Source of the DNA: Flavobacterium sp.
Lineage (GTDB): Bacteria > Bacteroidota > Bacteroidia > Flavobacteriales > Flavobacteriaceae
Direction: 5' to 3'
Assembly: GCA_012032075.1 (NCBI GenBank)
Contig: JAAURU010000159.1
Coordinates: forward strand, 1 to 7,912
Length of the DNA: 7,912 nt
In this document: positions 1 to 6,190 of the stretch, piece after piece
Position numbering within the stretch: position 1 is the first letter of the stretch
Layout: each line of letters opens with the position of its first letter
Translations under genes and position numbers: made by a program
Notes under the pieces: generated by a model
Database searches by the model: none
What the model was told of the DNA's origin: nothing
The model's input: only the letters and a program-made list of their open reading frames with translations

Positions 1-104
1 AAAATAGATTATTAGCAGATGAAACTCGAAAAAAGTATATAAGCGCTTTACGAGAAGCTGACAATCATAACATCAAACCTTTAATTAATTTTGCTGAAAA
101 TTAA
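1..104 (+). CDS. Fic/DOC-family-like protein, C-terminal fragment (5' end outside window)
   Basis: Reading from base 3, 33 codons run to a TAA at 102-104. The visible tail contains RKKYISALREADNHNIKPL followed by INFAEN. A pattern of R-x-x-Y-(I/L)-x-A-L-R-x-A-D, then pLixFA, is what I recall at the C-terminus of Fic/DOC proteins of the 'mobile mystery protein B' type and related Fic enzymes, which transfer AMP or related groups onto target proteins. The catalytic HPFxxGNGR motif would lie upstream of the window, so activity cannot be judged. The gene converges on the leftward suf operon and sits where further suf genes would be expected. The family call rests on a short tail and is tentative; that it is the end of a real rightward gene is more secure. 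Confidence 0.5.
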   Translation, partial: NRLLADETRKKYISALREADNHNIKPLINFAEN

Positions 105-107
105 ACC

Positions 108-126
108 AAAGTAGCTCTTACTTTTT
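108..126 (+). terminator. weak intrinsic terminator after the Fic-like gene
   Basis: AAAGTA (108-113) pairs with TACTTT (119-124) across a 5-base GCTCT loop, and a run of T ends at 126. It lies 3 bases after the stop codon of the rightward gene. The stem is only 6 bp and AT-rich, so the call is weak; position is the main support. Confidence 0.35.
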
Positions 127-327
127 GAACATCAAACATTTCATATCAATTTGATTATAAATTTACAACTTGATTGTTTAAAAGTAGAATAAATAAAGGT
201 TAAAATGTGAATAGATTATTTAACAGATGTTATATTATAGTATAATTGAAATTAAATAAATATATCTGTTCATAATAACAATTTAATATTCATTGAAATC
301 AAACAAAATATAACTCCTTCATTGATT
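127..327. other. AT-rich spacer between converging genes
   Basis: No coding frame, RNA gene or convincing promoter is seen on either strand. It contains only loose inverted repeats expected in such AT-rich DNA (AACAGAT at 222-228 with ATCTGTT at 264-270; ATTATA-G-TATAAT at 234-246). No clear terminator for the leftward operon was found here. Confidence 0.6.
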
Positions 328-561
328 CTAAAAGCTTCCAATTAACTGTAAAACAAAACCAATAATTAGAATAAATAATGAAATAAATGACAATTTTTTT
401 TGCCTATTAAGTTTTGGTTTTTCAGATTCCAAAATCTCAATTTCAACATATGAATCTAAAACATCTGGATTAAATGGTAAACCATTATAAAACAACATTA
501 CAATTCCTATTATGTCAAATATTAATCCTAAAATTCTACACCAATACTGAATATTTTCCAT
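328..561 (-). CDS. small two-helix membrane protein, function unknown
   Basis: A 77-residue protein with two hydrophobic stretches, about residues 9-25 (LGLIFDIIGIVMLF) and 58-75 (FISLFILIIGFVLQLIG). Between them is a roughly 30-residue polar loop, acidic first (ESYVEIEILESE-like) and then basic (KPKLNRQKK). Basic residues beside the second helix suggest that the loop is cytoplasmic, by the positive-inside rule. The start ATG lies 16 bases after the sufD stop, so the gene is probably read from the suf operon. It resembles a widespread kind of short two-helix hypothetical protein, but I do not recognise a named family and assign no function. It is very AT-rich: two 60-base rows counted by hand give about 22% G+C, against about 33% in sufB. 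That fits a later arrival at the operon's end. Confidence 0.75.
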   Translation of the reverse strand: MENIQYWCRILGLIFDIIGIVMLFYNGLPFNPDVLDSYVEIEILESEKPKLNRQKKLSFISLFILIIGFVLQLIGSF

Positions 562-577
562 AAATCAATTTTATTTT

Positions 578-1892
578 CTACAACTCAAATCCCATTTTTA
601 CACCTAACTTGTTAGCTATAATCTTAGTGATTCGTTGTTTTAATTCTGGTATTTTAATACTTTGTATTACTTCATTTGAAAAAGCATACATTAATAAAGC
701 TCGTGCTTCTTTTTTAGGAATTCCTCTTTGTTGCATATAAAACATAGCGGTTTCATCTAATTGACCAATGGTACAACCATGGGAACACTTCACATCATCT
801 GCAAAAATTTCTAATTGTGGTTTTGCATTGATTGTTGCTTTATCGCTCAATAAAATATTATTGTTTTGTTGAAAAGCATTTGTTTTTTGGGCTTCTTTTT
901 CAACGAAAATTTTACCATTGAAAACTCCTGTTGCTGCGTCACTAAGAATGGTTTTATAATTTTGGTGACTTTCGCAATTTGGAGTTGCGTGTTGCACTAA
1001 AGTATAATGATCAACATGTTGCTTGTCTCCAATAATCGTTATTCCTTTTAAAGTCGATTCGATATATTCTCCTTTATGATAGAAATTCAAATTGTTACGA
1101 GTGATATTTCCACCAAAAGAAAAAGTATGTACAGAAGCATGACTTTTTTCGTTTTGAGAAATATACGTATTGTCAATTAAATTTGCTGATTGTACATCAT
1201 TTTGTATTTTATAATAATCAACAAAAGAGCTTTTATCTGCAAAAATTTCAGTAACCGAATTGGTTAAAACCGGATTACTATTTAAGCTTTGATGACGTTC
1301 AATAATATGTACTTGAGCATTTTCACCAACAATAATTAAATTTCTTGGTTGCACCATTAAGGCAGCTTCTGTTCCAGTAGAAAAGTAAATAATTTCAATT
1401 GGTTTATCAGCTATTTTATTTTTTGGAATATTAATATAAGCTCCTTCTTGTGCAAAAGCAGTATTTAATGAAGTTAAAGATTCGTCTTTTTTAGCAACTT
1501 GATTAAAATATGTTTCTAAAGTTGTTTTATATTTTGGTTTGGTTAAAACCGAAGACAACAAGCAAACATCAATTCCTTCGTGTGTAGTTGATGATAAAAA
1601 CGAACTAAATTTTCCGTCAATAAATACCAATTTGTAGGTATCTACTTCATGCAAAAAGTATTTTTTTACATCTTTGAATTCGATTGCGTTTTCGTGCTTT
1701 GGGAAAACCGAAAAATCATTCTTTAAAATTGCATTTAGAGAAGTATATTTCCAAGCTTCCTCTTTTTTAGAAGGGAAACCTTTGTTTTCGAGTTTTTATG
1801 GCTTGATTTCGCACTTCATGCAACTCTGAATCCATATCGAATTTCTCTTCAATTGCAATGTATGACGAAAGTAATTTATCTTTTAAATCCAT
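578..1892 (-). pseudogene. sufD: Fe-S cluster assembly protein SufD (frameshifted as read)
   Basis: SufD pairs with SufB in the SufBC2D scaffold that builds Fe-S clusters. The true start is the ATG at 1892-1890 (MDLKDKLLSSYIAIEEKFDM). That frame runs 33 codons to ...RNQAIK and then meets a stop at 1769-1767. The family sequence resumes in another frame from about 1792 (ENKGFPSKKEEAWKYTSLNA) and runs intact to the TAG at 578. The break lies at 1788-1797, where ATAAAAACTCGAA is read; ATAAAAAACTTCGAA, with one more A and one more T, would restore I-K-N-F-E as in relatives. The repaired length is 438 residues, normal for flavobacterial SufD. The core carries KCSHGCTIGQLDE; its His (about 372) corresponds to E. 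coli His360, part of the SufB-SufD cluster site. The longest single frame begins at a TTG at 1654 but lacks the first 80 residues and is not a natural start. Typed as pseudogene for its state as read; error is likelier than decay. Confidence 0.9.
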
Positions 1893-1903
1893 ATTTTTGG
1901 TGT

Positions 1904-1955
1904 TCAGTCGCAGTAATCAGTCGCAGTTTCTGTAAACCGTGACTGAAACTGTAAA
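1904..1955 (-). repeat. short direct and inverted repeat between sufC and sufD
   Basis: On the coding strand the 11-mer ACTGCGACTGA occurs twice with a 13-base period (1927-1917 and 1914-1904). Upstream of these, TTTACAG occurs twice, and CAGTTTC can pair with GAAACTG across a 14-base gap, giving a possible hairpin. The element fills nearly the whole spacer between the sufC stop (1956) and the sufD start (1892). From memory, similar CAGT/ACTG-rich stretches are common between genes in Flavobacterium; that recollection needs a genome search. Confidence 0.6.
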
Positions 1956-2705
1956 CTATTGTAATTCTGCTTTAATCCAGTCGTACCCTTTTCTTCTAGT
2001 TCCAATGCTAAAGAAGCATTACCCGATTTTACGATTTTTCCATCCATCAAAACATGAACGAAATCAGGAACGATATATTCTAATAATCTTTGGTAATGTG
2101 TAATCACTATTACAGCATTGTCTTTACTTTTCAATTTATTTACTCCGTTAGCAACGATTCGAAGTGCATCGATATCTAAACCAGAATCGGTTTCATCTAG
2201 AATGGCTATCTTAGGTTCTAACATTGCCATTTGAAAGATTTCGTTACGTTTCTTTTCACCACCAGAAAAACCTTCATTTAACGAACGTGAAAGGAATTTT
2301 TTATCCATTTCTAATAATTCTGACTTTTCACGAATTTTTTTCAGCATTTCATTAGCAGGCATGTCTTCTAAACCTTTTTGCTTTTCTGCCTTCGTTGATT
2401 GCTGTTTTAATAAAATTGGTAACTGAAACACCAGGAATTTCAACAGGATATTGAAACGAAAGAAAAACCCCTTTGTGTGCTCTTTCTTCTGGAGCTAATT
2501 CTGAAATTTCTTCTCCTTCTAAAAAAATTTCTCCCTTGGAAACTTCATAGTTTTCATTTCCAGCAACAATAGATGCCAAAGTACTTTTTCCGGCACCATT
2601 TGGACCCATAATTGCATGTACTTCTCCTGCTTTAATTTCAAGATTTAATCCTTTTAATATTTCTTTATCTTCTACTGAAGCGTGTAAGTTTTTAATTGAT
2701 AACAT
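1956..2705 (-). pseudogene. sufC: Fe-S assembly ATPase SufC (two frameshifts as read)
   Basis: SufC is the ABC-type ATPase that drives the SufBC2D scaffold in the cytosol. The start is ATG at 2705 (MLSIKNLHASVEDKEILKGL). After residue 110 (...NEGRKAK) the frame is lost at the A5 run read from 2379-2375; one A fewer gives ...KAKGLEDMPANEML. The second break, at about 1985, reads GGTACGAC where GGTTACGAC would give the family ending EEKGYDWIKAELQ and a TAG at 1958-1956. The repaired protein has 249 residues. It carries Walker A GPNGAGKST (34-42), Q-loop Gln85 (FLSFQYP), signature FSGGEKKR (146-153), Walker B IAILDE (166-171), D-loop SGLD (174-177) and H-loop His203. All ATPase motifs are intact apart from the frame breaks, which argues against decay. 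It starts 12 bases after the flavoprotein gene. Typed as pseudogene only for its state as read. Confidence 0.92.
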
Positions 2706-2717
2706 TTTGTTTTTATT

Positions 2718-3203
2718 TTATATAAAAGCTAATTCTAAATTTTTTATTTCTTCTGGTTTATCAGCATTAAAATGCGTTTGTCCTAAATAGTTCATTCCTA
2801 AATAATCAGCTGATTTTTTAAAAGGAATGTAAAAATCATAATCAATTTCACTGTCATGAGAATTTGAAATAACTGCCATGTTTTTTCCTCGTAATTTTCT
2901 GCCTGTTTCTTTTTCTATTCTAAGTAAATCGGAAAATCTATCAAAAAACACTTTCATTATACCACTCATACTATACCAATATACTGGAGTAGCAAATATT
3001 AAAGTGTCATAATTTTCAAGTATTCCTTTAATTAATTCAAAAAAATCGTCATCTCTATTTTTACTTTCATAATCATAATAAGAGAAGTTATAATCACTTA
3101 AATTTATACTGTCTAAATTGTATTGATTAGCTATTTCACTTACAATTCTAGTTGTATTTCCATTCTTTCTTGAAGAGCCAATAATGATTACTGTTTTACT
3201 CAT
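2718..3203 (-). CDS. flavodoxin-fold NAD(P)H-dependent oxidoreductase (FMN reductase-like)
   Basis: A 161-residue protein with the flavodoxin-like fold of NADPH-dependent FMN reductases. Residues 4-8 form the first beta strand (TVIII), 9-17 the phosphate-binding loop GSSRKNGNT, and 72-81 the isoalloxazine-contacting segment TPVYWYSMSG followed by a helix (MKVFFDRFSDLL). The likely role is electron transfer from NAD(P)H through bound FMN; the substrate is unknown. It has no signal peptide and should be cytosolic. Its ATG shares the A of the sufB TAA stop (TAATG), which implies translational coupling to sufB, and sufC follows after 12 bases, so it is firmly inside the operon. It is more AT-rich than its neighbours: four rows counted by hand give about 26% G+C, against about 33% in sufB. 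It may therefore be an added gene. A role in supplying reduced flavin or electrons to SUF is my inference. Confidence 0.82.
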   Translation of the reverse strand: MSKTVIIIGSSRKNGNTTRIVSEIANQYNLDSINLSDYNFSYYDYESKNRDDDFFELIKGILENYDTLIFATPVYWYSMSGIMKVFFDRFSDLLRIEKETGRKLRGKNMAVISNSHDSEIDYDFYIPFKKSADYLGMNYLGQTHFNADKPEEIKNLELAFI

Positions 3204-4651
3204 TATCCAACCGAACCTTCTAAGGAGATTTCTAATAGTTTTTGTGCTTCTACGGCAAATTCCATAGGTAACTTATTCAATACTTCTTTACTAAAACCAT
3301 TTACAATCAAAGCTATTGCTTTTTCTGTAGGAATTCCTCTTTGGTTACAATAGAAAACTTGATCTTCACCTATTTTTGAAGTAGTTGCTTCATGTTCTAT
3401 TTTTGCTGATGTATTTTTACTTTCAATATAAGGGAAAGTATGTGCTCCACATTCATTACCCATTAATAAACTATCACATTGTGAGAAATTTCTAGCATTA
3501 TCTGCCCTTGATGAAATTTGTACTAAACCTCTATAACTATTTTGTGATTTCCCAGCAGAAATACCTTTTGAAATTATGGTTGATCTAGTGTTTTTTCCTA
3601 AGTGAACCATTTTTGTTCCTGTGTCTGCTTGTTGGAAATTATTCGTAACAGCAATAGAGTAAAACTCACCTATTGAATTATCTCCTTTTAAAATACAAGA
3701 AGGATATTTCCAAGTTATAGCTGAACCTGTTTCTACTTGTGTCCAAGAGATTTTTGCGTTTTGCTCACATAAACCTCTTTTCGTTACAAAATTATAAACA
3801 CCACCTTTTCCTTCTTTGTTACCAGGGAACCAATTTTGAACGGTTGAATATTTTATTTCAGCATCATCTAAAGCAATTAATTCTACCACAGCTGCGTGTA
3901 ACTGATTTTCATCTCTACTTGGAGCTGTACAGCCTTCTAAATAAGAAACATAACTTCCTTCATCTGCAATTACAAGTGTTCTTTCAAACTGACCAGTTCC
4001 TGCTTGATTGATTCTAAAATAGGTTGAAAGCTCCATGGGACAATGAACTCCTTTTGGAATATAACAGAAACTACCATCTGAAAAAACCGCTGAATTTAAA
4101 GCTGCATAAAAATTATCTTTTGTTGGCACAACAGTTCCTAAATATTTACGAACTAATTCAGGATGTTCTTTTATGGCTTCTGAAATACTCATGAAAATGA
4201 TTCCTTTTTCAGCTAAGGTTTTTTTGAATGTTGTAGCTACTGAAACTGAATCTACTACAATGTCTATAGCAACATTATTAATTTTCTTTTGTTCATCTAC
4301 AGAAATTCCTAGCTTTTTGTACATCGCTAGCAACTCTGGGTCAACATCGTCTAAGGTTTTATTTGGATCAGCTTTTTTTGGAGCAGAATAATAAGAAATG
4401 GCTTGGAAATCGGGTTTGATGTAATTAACATTTGCCCATTCAGGTTCAATCATTTCTTGCCAAGCTCTAAAAGCTTCTAATCTCCATTCAGTCATCCATT
4501 CTGGTTCACCCTTTTTCAAAGAAATAGCACGCACTATATCTTCATTTAAACCAATTGGGAAAGTATCAGATTCCAACTCCGTGTAGAATCCGTACTCATA
4601 TTCTTTATTTTCTAATTCGACTTTTAAGTCGTCTTCTGTATATTTGCTCAT
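3203..4651 (-). CDS. sufB: Fe-S cluster assembly scaffold protein SufB
   Basis: SufB is the core scaffold subunit of SufBC2D, which accepts sulfur and iron and assembles the nascent cluster. The 482-residue frame is uninterrupted and of normal length (E. coli SufB has 495). The N-terminal region shows the family's GLNEDIVRAIS and the W-M-x-x-W-R-x-x-A (EWMTEWRLEA) segment. The C-terminal core has the beta-helix signature SQCDSLLMGNECGAHTFPY, with Cys about 401 matching the essential Cys405 of E. coli, then HEATTSKIGEDQVFYCNQRG and the closing MEFAVEAQKLLEISLEGSVG. The start ATG at 4651 has AGGGG six bases upstream, which is unusual here and comes from the spacer's hairpin repeat. It is the only suf gene in the window free of frame breaks. 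Two short rightward open frames inside it (3739-4011, 4173-4391) are antisense shadows. Confidence 0.97.
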   Translation of the reverse strand: MSKYTEDDLKVELENKEYEYGFYTELESDTFPIGLNEDIVRAISLKKGEPEWMTEWRLEAFRAWQEMIEPEWANVNYIKPDFQAISYYSAPKKADPNKTLDDVDPELLAMYKKLGISVDEQKKINNVAIDIVVDSVSVATTFKKTLAEKGIIFMSISEAIKEHPELVRKYLGTVVPTKDNFYAALNSAVFSDGSFCYIPKGVHCPMELSTYFRINQAGTGQFERTLVIADEGSYVSYLEGCTAPSRDENQLHAAVVELIALDDAEIKYSTVQNWFPGNKEGKGGVYNFVTKRGLCEQNAKISWTQVETGSAITWKYPSCILKGDNSIGEFYSIAVTNNFQQADTGTKMVHLGKNTRSTIISKGISAGKSQNSYRGLVQISSRADNARNFSQCDSLLMGNECGAHTFPYIESKNTSAKIEHEATTSKIGEDQVFYCNQRGIPTEKAIALIVNGFSKEVLNKLPMEFAVEAQKLLEISLEGSVG

Positions 4652-4657
4652 GTTTAA

Positions 4658-4662
4658 CCCCT
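4658..4662 (-). promoter_or_regulatory. Shine-Dalgarno-like AGGGG before sufB
   Basis: AGGGG sits six bases before the sufB ATG (AGGGGTTAAACATG). Bacteroidota rarely use such sites, and the other genes here lack one. The same G run could also pair with the CCCC arm at 4677-4674, so it may be masked in a hairpin. It may simply be a by-product of the repeat. Confidence 0.35.
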
Positions 4663-4755
4663 ATCCCCTAAAAGGGGAATTCCTACTAGGGAAATAGGAA
4701 TTTTAATGTTTCACATCTTTTAAAAGCCCTTCCTATGGAAGGGTTGGGTAGGCTT
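4658..4755. repeat. hairpin-rich intergenic element between sufA and sufB
   Basis: This roughly 100-base spacer is built of three hairpins. CCCC (4665-4668) pairs with GGGG (4674-4677); AATTCCTA (4678-4685) pairs perfectly with TAGGAATT (4695-4702); CCCTTCC (4727-4733) pairs with GGAAGGG (4737-4743) across a 3-base loop. AAGCC (4724-4728) can also pair with GGCTT (4751-4755), which overlaps the sufA stop. Its C and G runs stand out against AT-rich surroundings. From memory, elements with CCCTAAAGGGG-type and CCTTCGGAAGG-type arms recur between genes of Flavobacterium. It could modulate read-through or mRNA stability between sufA and sufB. None of the hairpins is followed by a T run on the coding strand, so it is not an obvious terminator. 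Confidence 0.7.
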
Positions 4756-5082
4756 ATAAAGAGAAGCTTTCTCCACATCCGCAAGTTCTTTGCGCATTAG
4801 GATTGTTAAAAACGAAACCTTTTCCATTTAACCCTCCTGAAAATTCTAATGTTGTACCTATTAAGTAAAGAAAACTTTTCTTTTCAACAGCAACTTTTAC
4901 ATTATTATCTTCAAAAACTTTGTCGTTTTCACCTATTTCTTTGTCAAATTTTAGTTCATAAGACAATCCAGAGCAACCTCCACTTTTTACACCTACTCTA
5001 ACATAATCTTGAGCAGCATCAAAACCATCATCTTGCATCATTTCAACGATTTTTTTCTAGCAGTATCAGATACTTTAATCAT
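4754..5082 (-). CDS. sufA: A-type Fe-S carrier SufA/IscA-like protein (frameshift near the start as read)
   Basis: A-type carriers hold an Fe-S cluster and deliver it to apoproteins. The expected start is ATG at 5082-5080, giving MIKVSDTARKK, after which the frame breaks in the T7 run at 5050-5056 (A7 on the coding strand). One more A gives KKIVEMMQDDGFDAA and a 109-residue protein, the usual family length. Without repair, only a 95-residue frame from the internal ATG at 5041 stays open. That shorter form still keeps all three cluster-binding cysteines: Cys37 in SGGCSGLSY, and Cys101 and Cys103 in RTCGCGESF (repaired numbering). It is the first gene of the operon, 33 bases from a strong promoter, and 102 bases ahead of sufB. 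I keep it as CDS because the family domain is nearly whole; the N-terminal break is probably a sequence error. Whether it should be called SufA or ErpA/IscA cannot be settled from sequence, but position favours SufA. Confidence 0.9.
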
Positions 5083-5114
5083 AATTTGTTATTTTGATTT
5101 TGTCTAAATTAATT

Positions 5115-5145
5115 GCAAATATAATTCATATAATGCTTATTACAA
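5115..5145 (-). promoter_or_regulatory. Bacteroidota-type promoter of the suf operon
   Basis: On the minus strand a -7 element TATATTTGC (5123-5115) matches the Bacteroidota consensus TAnnTTTG exactly, with the frequent trailing C. A -33 TTG (5145-5143, within CTTG) lies upstream with a 19-base spacer, as in the known sigma-ABfr consensus. Transcription would begin at about 5108-5110, giving a leader of roughly 27 bases before sufA. Confidence 0.75.
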
Positions 5146-5228
5146 GGTTTCATAACATTTTTATAACTTATTTATAGATAACTTTTATTTATAGCAGGTG
5201 TTGAACTCATTTTTTAATACAAAATTTG

Positions 5229-5236
5229 TATTTTGC
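5229..5236 (+). promoter_or_regulatory. possible -7 promoter element of the hydrolase gene
   Basis: TATTTTGC lies 15 bases before the ATG at 5252. It is one base shorter than the TAnnTTTG consensus, and no -33 TTTG lies at the right distance: the nearest TTG upstream, at 5200-5203, is too far. It is weak, but it is the only candidate in the divergent spacer on this strand. Confidence 0.3.
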
Positions 5237-5251
5237 AAAAAATTAAAAACA

Positions 5252-6112
5252 ATGAATTTATACCCCATTGAAGCAGGAAATTTTAAATTAGATGGTGGAG
5301 CTATGTTTGGAGTTGTACCTAAAACAATTTGGAATAGAACAAACCCTGCAGATGAAAATAACCTAATAGATATTGCTACACGTTGTTTATTAATTGAAGA
5401 TGGGAATCGATTAATTTTAATTGATACGGGAATGGGTAATAAACAATCTGATAAGTTTTTCGGCTATTATTCACTTTGGGGAAACCATTCTTTAGATAAA
5501 TCTTTAAAAGAAAAGGGTTTTCATAGAGATGATATTACCGATGTTTTTATGACGCACTTACATTTTGATCATTGCGGAGGAAGTGTTAATTGGAATACTG
5601 ATAAAACAGGTTATGAGGTCGCTTTTAAAAATGCCAAGTATTGGACTAATGAAAATCATTGGGAATGGGCAACTAAACCTAATGCTAGGGAAAAAGCATC
5701 CTTTTTAACTGAAAATATTTTACCAATGCAAAAAAGCGGACAGTTACACTTTATTTCTAGATCAAAAAACGGGTTTATAGATACTAGTGAACTCGATTTT
5801 GGTATCTTTTTTGCAGATGGACATACTGAAAAACAAATGATTCCAATGATTAATTACAAAGGGAAGATGATTTGTTTTATGGCTGATTTATTACCTACTG
5901 CGGGTCATATTCCACTTCCCTATGTAACCGGCTATGATACAAGACCTTTACTTTCTATGGATGAAAAAGACATCTTTTTAAAAGTAGCAGTAGCAAATAA
6001 TTACTACTTATTTTTAGAACATGATGCACATAATGAAATCATCACTTTACAAGACACTGAAAAAGGAATACGCTTAAAAGAGGTATTTACTTGTGAAGAA
6101 ATCTTAAAATAG
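5252..6112 (+). CDS. metallo-beta-lactamase-fold metal-dependent hydrolase
   Basis: A 286-residue protein of the MBL-fold hydrolase superfamily. The metal site is complete: T-H-L-H-F-D-H (His102, His104, Asp106, His107), His191 in ADGHTEKQ, Asp212 in CFMADLLPTAGH, and His257 in LFLEHDAHNE. The early LILIDTGMGNK (55-64) is the family's beta-strand and turn. These residues predict a dinuclear zinc or iron enzyme that cleaves an ester, lactone or similar bond. It resembles the AttM/YtnP-like lactonase and hydrolase group, but the substrate cannot be named. No signal peptide is visible. I chose ATG 5252 (MNLYPIEAGNFKLDGG), because extending to the GTG at 5198 adds 18 residues unlike the family and would run across the only promoter-like element. 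It is divergent from sufA. The next gene follows after 78 bases with no terminator between, so the two may be co-transcribed. Confidence 0.88.
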   Translation: MNLYPIEAGNFKLDGGAMFGVVPKTIWNRTNPADENNLIDIATRCLLIEDGNRLILIDTGMGNKQSDKFFGYYSLWGNHSLDKSLKEKGFHRDDITDVFMTHLHFDHCGGSVNWNTDKTGYEVAFKNAKYWTNENHWEWATKPNAREKASFLTENILPMQKSGQLHFISRSKNGFIDTSELDFGIFFADGHTEKQMIPMINYKGKMICFMADLLPTAGHIPLPYVTGYDTRPLLSMDEKDIFLKVAVANNYYLFLEHDAHNEIITLQDTEKGIRLKEVFTCEEILK

Positions 6113-6190
6113 TGTTAAGAAGTTAGTAAAATGTGATTTTTTAAGTTCAATTTTGTGATATTAACTAATACGAATAAAATAATTATATAA

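Noticed and set aside
222..270. AACAGAT...ATCTGTT inverted repeat as an operon terminator or operator
   Set aside because: Seven-base arms about 35 bases apart in very AT-rich DNA are expected by chance, and no suitable T run follows.
2352..2443. Two overlapping ATPase fragments as separate genes or as a programmed frameshift in sufC
   Set aside because: Fragments split between Walker A and the signature make no functional sense alone. Similar breaks occur at three other places in the operon without any shared slippery site or stimulating structure.
3739..4391. Two rightward open frames (3739-4011 and 4173-4391)
   Set aside because: They lie antisense within the fully convincing sufB gene, show no recognisable family, and look like shadows of its codon pattern.
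5198..5251. GTG start at 5198 extending the hydrolase by 18 residues
   Set aside because: The extension is unlike the family N-terminus and covers the only promoter-like element; ATG 5252 gives the expected beginning.
6151..6180. TTTTG (6151-6155) with TAAAAT 19 bases on as a promoter for the S8 gene
   Set aside because: The -7 side lacks the TTTG part of the consensus, so only the spacing matches.
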